Source of the DNA: Chamaelirium japonicum
Lineage: Eukaryota; Streptophyta; Magnoliopsida; Liliales; Melanthiaceae
DNA: 64,000 nt
Direction of reading: 5' to 3'
Assembly: GCA_947650365.1 (NCBI GenBank)
Contig: CANTAL010000002.1
Coordinates: forward strand, 3,221,582 to 3,285,581
Shown: positions 57,199 to 64,000 of the stretch, piece after piece
How the letters are laid out: each line of letters starts with the position of its first letter
Position numbering within the stretch: position 1 is the stretch's first letter
The notes under the pieces: model-generated
What the model was told of the DNA's origin: nothing
Database searches by the model: none
Seen by the model: only the letters and a program-made list of their open reading frames with translations
Position numbers and translations under genes: made by a program

Positions 57199-59493
57199 TT
57201 AGAATGGATCGTTCGAATGAATTAGAATGAATCATACGAATGCATTAGAATGGATCGTACGAATGAATTAGAATGAATCGTACGAACGAATTAGAATGGA
57301 TCGTACGAATGAATTAGAATGGATATATTCGTGCGACTGAATTAGAATGGATCGTACGAATGAATTAGAATGGATCATAGGAATGAATTAGAATGGATCG
57401 TGCAAATGAATTAGAATGGATACATTCGTGCGAATGATTTAGAATGGATCGTAGGAATGAATTAGAATGGATCGTACGAATGAATTAGAATGTTTACATT
57501 CGTGCGAATGAATTAGAATGGATCGTAGGAATGAATTAGAATGGATCGTACGAATGAATTAGAATGGTTACATTCATGCGAATGAATTAGAATGGATCGT
57601 ACGAATGGATTAGAATGGATCGTACGAATGGATTAGAATGGATCGCACGAATGAATTAGAATGGATCATACAAATGAATTAGAAAGGTTACATTCGTGTG
57701 AATGAATTAGAATGGATTGTACGAATGAATTAGAATGGATCGTACGAATGAATTAGAATAGATCATGCGAATGAATTTGAATGGATCGTACTAATGAATT
57801 AGAATGGATCGAACGAATGAAATAGAATGGATACATTCGAGCGAATGAATTAGAATAGATCGTAGAAATGAATTAGAATGGATCATACGAATGAATTAGA
57901 ATGGATCGTGCGAATGAATTCGATTGGATCGTACGAATGAATTAGAATGGATCGAACGAATGAATTAGAATGGATACATTCGTGCGAATGAATTAGAATG
58001 GATTGTACGAATGAATTAGAATGGATCGTACAAATGAATTAGAAAGTTTACATTTGTGAGAATGAATTAGAATGGATCGTACGAATGGATTAGAATGGAT
58101 CGTACGAATGAATTAGAATGGATCGTACAAATGAATTAGAAAGGTTACATTTGTGAGAATGAATTAGAATGGATCGTACGAATGGATTATAATGGATCGT
58201 ACGAATGGATTAGAATGGATCGTACGAATGAATTAGAATGGTTACATTTGTGAGAATGAATTAGAATGGATCGTACGAATGAATTAGAATGGATCGTACG
58301 AATGGATTAGAATGGATCGTACGAATGAATTAGAATGGATCGTACGAATGCATTAGAATGAATACATTCTTGTGAATGAATTAGAATGGATCGTACGAAT
58401 GAATTAGAATGGATCGTGTGAATGAATTAGAATGGATCTTGCGAATGAATTAGAATGGATCGTGCGAATGAATTAGAATGGATCGTACGAATGAATTAGA
58501 ATGGATCGTACGAATGGATTAGAATGGATCGTACGAATGGATTAGAACGCATTGTACGAATGAATTAGAATAGATACATTTGTGCAAATGAATTAGATTG
58601 CATCGTACGAATGAATTAAAATAGATCGTAGGAATGAATTAGAATGGATCATACAAATGAATCAGAATGGATCGTGCGAATGAATTAGAATGGATCGTAC
58701 GAATGAATTAGAATGGATCGTACGAACGAATTAGAATGGATCATACGAATGAATTAGAATGGATACATTCGAGCGAATGAATTAGAATGGATCGTACCAA
58801 TGAATTAGAATGGATCGTACGAATAAATTAGAAAGGATCGTACGAATGAATTAGAAAGGATCGTGCGAATGAATTTGAATGGATCGTACGAATGGATTAG
58901 AATGGATCATACGAATGGATTAGAATGGATCGTACGAATGGATTAGAATGGATCATACGAATGAATTAGAATGGTTACATTCGTGCGAATTAATTAGAAT
59001 GGATCGTACGAATGGATTAGAATGGATCGTACGAATGGATTAGAATGGATCATACAAATGAATAAGAATGGATCGTACAAATGAATTAGAAAGGTTACAT
59101 TGGTGAGAATGAATTAGAATGGATCATACGAATGAATTAGAATTGATCATGCGAATGAATTTGAATGGATCGTATGAATGAATTAGAATGGATCGAACGA
59201 ATGAATTAGAATGGATACATTCGAGCGAATGAATTAGAATAGATCGTAGGAATTAATTAGAATGGATCATTCGAATGAATTAGAATGGATCGTGCGAATG
59301 AATTAGAATGGATTGTACGAATGAATTAGAATGGATACATTCATACGACTGAATTAGAATGGATCGTGCGAATTAATTAGAATGGATCGTACGAATGAAT
59401 TTGAATGGATACATTTGTGAGAATGAATTAGAATGGATACATTTGTGCGAATGAATTAGAATAGATAAGAATGGATCGTACGAATGGATTAGG
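57199..59493 (+). repeat. Satellite block, F orientation
   Basis: A long F run. It repeats the variant order seen near 1440 and 42,060, and carries several GGATTAG clusters followed by AAGGTTACATTTGTGAG 28-mers (57600-57690, 58080-58160). It ends at GGATTAGGATCCATTC, an inversion centred on the core. Confidence 0.92.
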
Positions 59494-60767
59494 ATCCATT
59501 CTAATTCATTCGTACGATCCATTCTAATTCATTCGCACGATCCATTCTAATTCATTCGTACGTTCCATTCTAATTCATTCGTACGATCCATTCTAATTCA
59601 TTCGCACAAATGTATCCGTATCGATTCTAATTCATTCGTACGATCCATTCTAATTCATTCACACGATCCATTCTAATTCATTCGTACGATCCATTCTAAT
59701 TCATTCGCACGATCCATTCTAATTTATTCGTACGATCCATTCTAATTCGTTCGCACGAATGTATCCATTCTAATGCATTCGTACGATCCATTCTAATTCA
59801 TTCGTACGATCCATTCTAATTCATTCGTACGATCCATTCTAATTCATTCCCACAAATGTAACCTTTCTAATTCATTTGTATGATCCATTTTAATTCATTC
59901 GTACGATCCAGTCTAATCCATTCGTACGATCCATTCTAATCCATTCGTACGATCCATTCTAATTCATTCGCACGAATGTAACCATTCTAATTCATTCGTA
60001 CGATCCATTCTAATTCATTCCTACGATCAATTCTAATTCATTCGCACGAATGTATCCATTCTAATAAATTTGCACAATCCATTCTAATTCATTCCTATGA
60101 TCCATTCTAATTCATTCGTACGATCCATTCTAATTCATTCGATCGAATGTATCCATTCTAATTAATTCATACGATCCATTCAAATTCATTCGTATGATCC
60201 ATTCTAATCCATTCGTACGATCCATTCTAATCCATTCGTACGATCCATTGTAATTCATTCGTACGATCCATTCTAATTCATTCTCACAAATGTAACCTTT
60301 CTAATTCATTTGTATGATCCATTCTAATTTATTCGTACGATCTATTCTAATTCATTCGTACGATCCATTCTAATCCATTCGTACGATCCATTGTAATTCA
60401 TTCCTACGATCCATTCTAATTCATTCGCACGAATGTATCCATTCTAATTCATTTGCACGATCCATTCTAATCCATTCGTACGATCCATTCTAATTCATTC
60501 GCACGAATGTATCTATTCTAATTCATTTGCACGATCCATTCTAATCCATTCGTACGACCCATTCTAATTCATTCATACGATCCATTCTAATTCGTTCGTA
60601 CGATCCATTCTAATTCGTTCGTACGATCCATTCTAATTCATTCGCATGATCCATTCTTATTCATTTATACGATCCATTTTAATTCATTCGCATGATCCAT
60701 TCTAATTCATTCGTACAAAGCGTTCTAATTCATTCGCTCGAATGTATCCATTCTAATTCATTCGCAT
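59494..60767 (-). repeat. Satellite block, R orientation
   Basis: R-orientation monomers with clusters of TAATCCATTC units near 59910-59950 and 60200-60250. It ends at CATTCGCATGAATG. Confidence 0.91.
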
Positions 60768-61153
60768 GAATGAATTAAAATGGATCGTACGAATGAATTA
60801 GAATGGATTAGAATGCATTGTACGAATGAATTAGAATGGATCATGCGAATGAACTAGAATGGATCATAAAAATGAATTAGAATGGATCGTACGAATGAAT
60901 TAGAATGGATCATACGAATGAATTAGAATGGATCGGGCGAATGAATTAGAATGGATTGTACGAATAATTAGAATGGATACATTCGAGCGAATGAATTAGA
61001 ATAGATCGTAGGAATGAATTAGAATGGATCATACGAATGAATTAGAATGGATCGTGCGAATGAATTAGAATGGAGTGTACGAATGAATTATAATGGATAC
61101 ATTCGTGCGAATGAATTAGAATGGATCAGACGAATGAATTAGAATGGATCGTA
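60768..61153 (+). repeat. Satellite block, F orientation
   Basis: A short F block ending with a GGATCAGAC unit and the recurrent GATCGTACGATTCATTC switch. Confidence 0.9.
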
Positions 61154-62125
61154 CGATTCATTCTAATTCATTCGTACGATCCATTCTAATGCATTCGTAC
61201 GATTCATTCTAGTTCATTCACACGATCCATTCTAATTCATTCGTACGATACATTCTTATTCATTCATACGATCCATTCTAATTCATTCGCACAATCCATT
61301 CTAATTCATTCGTACGATCCATTCTAATTCATTCGTATGATCCATTCTAACTCATTCGGTGGATCCATTCTAATTCATTCATACGATCCATTCTAATTCA
61401 TTCGCATGATCCATTCTAATTTATTCGTACGATCCATTCTAATTTATTCGTACAATCTATTCTAATTCATTCGCACGAATCTAACCATTATAATTCATTC
61501 GTACGATTCATTCTAATTCATTCGTATGAGCTATTCTAATTCATTCGTACGATCCATTCTAATTCATTCGTACGATCCATTGTAATTCATTCATACCATC
61601 CATTCAGATTCATTCTCACAAATGTATCCATTCAAATTCATTTGTACGATCCATTCTAATTAATTTGCCCGATCCATTCTAATTCAGTCGTATGAATGTA
61701 TCCATTTTAATTCATTCATACGATCCATTCTAATTCATTCGTACGATCTAATTCATTCGTACGATCCATTCTAATTCATTCGTACGATCCATTCTAATTC
61801 ATTCGCACGATCCATTCTAATTCATTCGTACGATCCATTCTAATTCATTCGTATGATCCATTCTAATTTATTCGTTCAAATATATCCATTCTAATTCATT
61901 CGAACGATCAATTGTAATTCATTCGCACGATCCATTCTAATTCATTCGCACGAATGTATCCATTCTAATTCATTTGCACGATCCATTCTAATTCATTCCT
62001 ATGATCCATTCTAATTCATTCGTACGATCCATTCTAATTCATTCGTACGATCCATTCTAATTCATTCGTATGATCCATTCTAACTCATTCGATGGATCCA
62101 TTCTAATTCATTCGTATGATACATT
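61154..62125 (-). repeat. Satellite block, R orientation
   Basis: R-orientation monomers. The order TAATGCATTC, CGATTCATTC, TTATTCATTC and GGTGGATCC at its start matches the starts of the blocks at 42,889 and 48,381. The TTCAAATATATCC variant occurs near 61,873. Confidence 0.91.
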
Positions 62126-62272
62126 CGTGAGAATGAATTAGAATGGATCATACGAATGAATTAGAATGGTTACATTCGTGCGAATGAATTAGAATGGATC
62201 ATACGAATTAATTAGAATGGATCGTGCGAATGAATTAGAATTGATCATACGAACGAATTAGAATGGATCGTA
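62126..62272 (+). repeat. Satellite block, short F orientation
   Basis: About six F-orientation monomers between two switches (GATACATTCGTGAG at the left, GGATCGTATGATCC at the right). Confidence 0.88.
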
Positions 62273-62979
62273 TGATCCATTCTAATTCATTGCACGATCC
62301 ATTCTAATTCATTCGTACGATCCATTCTAATTCATTCGCATGAATGTAACCATTCTAATTCATTCGTACGATCCATTCTAATTCATTCCTATGATCCATT
62401 CTAATTCATAAGCACGAATGTATCCATTCTAATTCATTTGCACGATCCATTCTAATTCATTCCTATGATCCGTTCTAATTCATTCGTACGATCCATTCTA
62501 ATTCATTCGCTCTAATGTATCCATTCTAATTCATTCGTACGATCCATTCTAATTCGTTCATACGATCCATTCTAATTCGTTCGTACGATCCATTCTAATT
62601 CGTTCGTACGATCCATTCTAATTCATTCGCACGATCTATTCTAATTCATTTGTACGATCCATTCTAATCCATTCGTATGATCAATTCTAATTCATTCGCA
62701 CGATTCGTTCTTATTCATTCTCATGAATGTAACCTTTCTAATTCATTCGTACGATCCATTCTAATTCATTCGTACGATCCATTCTAATCCATTCGTACGA
62801 TCCATTCTAATTCAATTCGTGCAATCCATTCAAATTCATTCGCACAAATGTATCCATTCTAATTCATTCGTATGATCCATTCTAATTCATTCGCACGAAT
62901 GTATCCATTCTTATGCATTCGTACAATCCATTCTAATTCATTTGCACGATCCATTCTAATTCATTCATATGATCCATTC
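62273..62979 (-). repeat. Satellite block, R orientation, cut by the LINE
   Basis: The last R-orientation monomers. The array stops inside a unit at CATATGATCCATTC, directly at the poly-T run of the inserted element. The missing rest of that unit would start with AATTCATTC. Confidence 0.93.
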
Positions 62980-62989
62980 TTTTTTTTTT
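62980..62989 (-). other. Poly(A) tail of the inserted element (poly-T on + strand)
   Basis: Ten T residues on the + strand join the satellite unit to the element. The first T may belong to the satellite core CCATTCT. The tail lies about 17 bases downstream (element sense) of the AATAAA signal, which is normal spacing for a polyadenylated RNA. Confidence 0.88.
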
Positions 62990-63143
62990 AATCAAATCTA
63001 GGGGATTTTATTAGGGACCCCGCCCTTCAAGGAACACCAATACAACTGAATACTTCATTACAAGTCCAAAAGATCAAAACCAAACCAAAAATTACAACTA
63101 GACACAAGAAAATGGAATCAGTCTTGAAAGAGCATCCTGGCCA
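62990..63143 (-). other. 3' untranslated region of the inserted element
   Basis: About 150 bases lie between the last in-frame stop (TAA at 63144) and the A tail. In element sense it is T-rich (TTGTAATTTTTGGTTTGG and similar) and ends with GGGCGGGGTCCCTAATAAA. No further coding signal is visible. If the TGA at 63267 is the real stop, the untranslated region is about 275 bases. Confidence 0.6.
63007..63012 (-). promoter_or_regulatory. Polyadenylation signal AATAAA
   Basis: TTTATT on the + strand reads AATAAA in the element sense, within CCCTAATAAAATCCCC. The G-rich and C-rich runs on either side (GGGCGGGG upstream, CCCC just downstream) could pair into a small stem near the 3' end, which is inference only. 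Confidence 0.75.
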
Positions 63144-63266
63144 TTAGAGATCAAATTCCTCTCCACCACAGCCTTCCTTCCATAATCTTTCAGCATTATC
63201 AGCTTCAATAGCTTTTATCCTTCCTGTCATAACCTTTCTGCATATTATCAGTTTCAATAGCAATTC
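63144..63266 (-). pseudogene. In-frame continuation of the coding frame after the TGA stop
   Basis: After TGA at 63267-63269 the same frame stays open for 40 more codons to TAA at 63144-63146. The last ~24 codons read like protein (GRIKAIEADNAERLWKEG, then a GGEEFDL end). The longer reading may be the ancestral C-terminus, with the TGA arising in the duplicated segment just upstream. It could also be chance, since an open frame of 40 codons is not rare. Confidence 0.4.
63172..63261 (-). repeat. Imperfect 49-bp-offset tandem duplication at the end of the coding region
   Basis: In element sense, GCTATTGAAACTGATAAT begins at 63261 and GCTATTGAAGCTGATAAT begins at 63212. The following bases also align with a 2-base gap: CAGAAAGGTTATG and CTGAAAGATTATG, then GGAAGG in both. 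The 49-bp offset is not a multiple of three, so the two copies lie in different frames. Confidence 0.7.
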
Positions 63267-64000
63267 TCAAATTGCCTTTAAGATCCTCAGAGTAAAGTTC
63301 AGAACATGGTCCATATTCTGTCCCATTTTAGAGAGAATATCAGCTGCTTGATTTCCTTCTCTCAGAATATGAGTAATTTGAAAGTGCCTAAACTGATTCA
63401 GCTTCTTCTGAATATACTGAACTTGATGAGAACAATTCCAAGGGGTAGGATAAATGTTTTTAATATAGTTCACAGCTAAAAGAGAATCTGATTCAATCCA
63501 TAACTGAGATATATTCAGATTTTCTGCATAAGTCAGTCCCTGCTCTATAGCCTCCAATTCAACTTCTGTAATTTGCTCATGCCTGGAAGGACCACAGTAA
63601 CTCAAGATAACCTGTCCTTCAGAGTTTCTGAAAATACCTCCAATCGAAGAATTATTCTCTTTAACAGCCCCATCTGTATTCAGCTTAATCCAATCAGCTG
63701 AAGGCTTCTGCCAAAAGACTTTGTTAAAATTCTTATGATAAGAAGAGAAAGATAGACCCCATTTAGCTGCAGAAATTCTTGTATCATAACTGTCCTCCTC
63801 AAACAAATTAATACCTGACAGTCTCAAATGAATTGTTCTGATGATGATAGCAAGTAGCACTCTTTTGTGTCTATTAACCTTCTCAAAAATTCTTTTATTT
63901 CTTTCCTCCCATAACAAATAAACAACACATCCTAAGGCCAATCTTGCAATAGTAGCAATCAAACCTTCCCCTTTAAACTTGCTATTAAGCCTATGAATCT
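63267..64000 (-). CDS. RNase H-like (RVT_3) domain, C-terminal part of a LINE ORF2, 5'-partial
   Basis: The frame is open from the right window edge to TGA at 63267-63269, about 244 codons. The furthest start-like codon (63960-63962) is TTG and lies inside continuing open frame, with about 12 more sense codons up to the edge, so the true start is outside the window. Numbering from that TTG, residues 18-25 hold W-x-ERN-x-R-x-F (WEERNKRIFE), the linker typical of plant LINE and RNase H-like proteins. The RNase H fold runs from about residue 88 to 212. Its acidic residues are visible as D97 (NTDG), E135 (in EVELEAIEQGL), D159 (IESDS) and D208 (REGNQAAD). All four catalytic acids are present, so the domain looks intact. 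In a LINE this domain is thought to help remove RNA from the RNA-DNA hybrid made during insertion. Codon use is ordinary and no frameshift is seen within the domain. A domesticated RNase H-like gene is possible but less likely given the poly(A) join to satellite. Confidence 0.85.
   Translation of the reverse strand, partial: IHRLNSKFKGEGLIATIARLALGCVVYLLWEERNKRIFEKVNRHKRVLLAIIIRTIHLRLSGINLFEEDSYDTRISAAKWGLSFSSYHKNFNKVFWQKPSADWIKLNTDGAVKENNSSIGGIFRNSEGQVILSYCGPSRHEQITEVELEAIEQGLTYAENLNISQLWIESDSLLAVNYIKNIYPTPWNCSHQVQYIQKKLNQFRHFQITHILREGNQAADILSKMGQNMDHVLNFTLRILKAI

Larger units (their letters stand above)
1..62979. repeat. Satellite array of 23-bp and 28-bp monomers, both orientations
   Basis: The whole stretch is a tandem array. 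The core GAATGAATTAGAATGGAT is followed by CGTAC (23-bp monomer) or by ACATTCGTGC (28-bp monomer, which equals the 23-mer with ACATT added after GAT). The 28-mers fall into subclasses that read GGATACATTCGAGC, GGATACATTYGTGC, GGTTACATTCGTGC and AAGGTTACATTYGTGAG. The 23-bp consensus has 8 G/C of 23. Common 23-mer variants carry CATAC, TGTAC, GTATG, GTACA, GTGCG or GTAGG at the spacer, and GGATTAG, GCATTAG or GAGTTAG for GAATTAG. No coding gene, tRNA, rRNA or promoter is visible in it. The array runs off the left edge of the window. Its chromosomal role cannot be told from sequence. I do not recognise the family by name. Confidence 0.98.
62980..64000 (-). mobile_element. 3' end of a plant L1-type LINE (non-LTR retrotransposon), inserted in the satellite
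   Basis: This unique sequence replaces the satellite abruptly. Read on the - strand it has, in order, an open frame with an RNase H domain, a ~130-250-base 3' untranslated region, an AATAAA signal, and an A tail of about 10 bases that joins satellite DNA. Plant L1-like LINEs carry an RNase H domain of this kind at the end of ORF2, after the reverse transcriptase and a zinc-finger region. Those upstream parts would lie past the right edge. A processed copy of a cellular RNase H-like gene is the main alternative. The target read on the + strand is CCATTCT followed by AATTC, which fits the TTTT/AA preference of L1 endonucleases loosely as TTCT/AA. Confidence 0.85.

Noticed and set aside
1..62979. 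CRISPR array, because of short regularly spaced repeats
   Set aside because: There are no unique spacers. The sequence between cores is itself a repeat, orientation flips often, and no cas genes are present. The linked LINE is of plant type.
1..62979. Human satellite 2/3 (CATTC-rich, similar unit length)
   Set aside because: The R strand is rich in ATTC and CATTC like those satellites, but the unit has the fixed CGTACG spacer and TCTAATTC core that they lack, and the adjoining RNase H domain is plant-like. The likeness is probably chance.
1..62979. Telomere repeat or interstitial telomere tract
   Set aside because: No TTTAGGG, TTAGGG or related run is present in either strand.
63267..63962. 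Complete 231-residue protein starting at 63962
   Set aside because: The codon there is TTG, not ATG, and the frame is open beyond it to the window edge with plausible sequence, so this is an internal part of a longer coding region.
62980..64000. LTR retrotransposon with RNase H
   Set aside because: There is no LTR, no polypurine tract and no integrase. The RNase H is followed by a poly(A) signal and A tail joined directly to target DNA, as in non-LTR elements.

Overview
The window is almost entirely one satellite DNA array. From base 1 to about 62,979 every stretch is built from one AT-rich unit whose constant part is an 18-base core (GAATGAATTAGAATGGAT). The core is followed either by CGTAC, giving a 23-bp monomer, or by ACATTCGTGC or a close variant, giving a 28-bp monomer. 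I found no gene, RNA gene or promoter in these 63 kb. The short open frames that occur there are repeat translations.

The array changes orientation about 79 times, giving about 80 blocks from about 22 bp to about 3.5 kb long. By my block map roughly 28 kb reads in the GAATGAATTAG direction (called F, + strand) and 35 kb in the opposite direction (called R, - strand). Most switches fall in register on the CGTACG core of the unit. Many switch points are near-copies of one another, which suggests that pieces containing a switch were copied around the array. Larger order lies on top of the monomers: a 120-bp unit (one 28-mer plus four 23-mers), a ~457-bp unit at 43.7-44.6 kb, local duplications of 240 bp and with 852-bp spacing at 10-12.6 kb, and a recent tandem duplication of 6,112 bp (12,971-19,082 and 19,083-25,194).

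The last kilobase is different. At 62,980 the satellite is cut by a poly-T run, followed by unique sequence that reads on the - strand as the 3' end of a polyadenylated element. It has a short A tail, an AATAAA signal, a 3' untranslated region, and a coding region for a plant-type RNase H (RVT_3) domain that runs open off the right edge. This is best read as the 3' end of a plant L1-type LINE inserted into the satellite, probably by target-primed reverse transcription at TTCT/AA.

The organism is most likely a flowering plant, from the style of the RNase H domain and its upstream W-x-ERN linker. The array looks like heterochromatin (pericentromeric, subtelomeric or knob), but the sequence alone does not say which. 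Block boundaries were read by eye and are good to roughly +/-10 bp.
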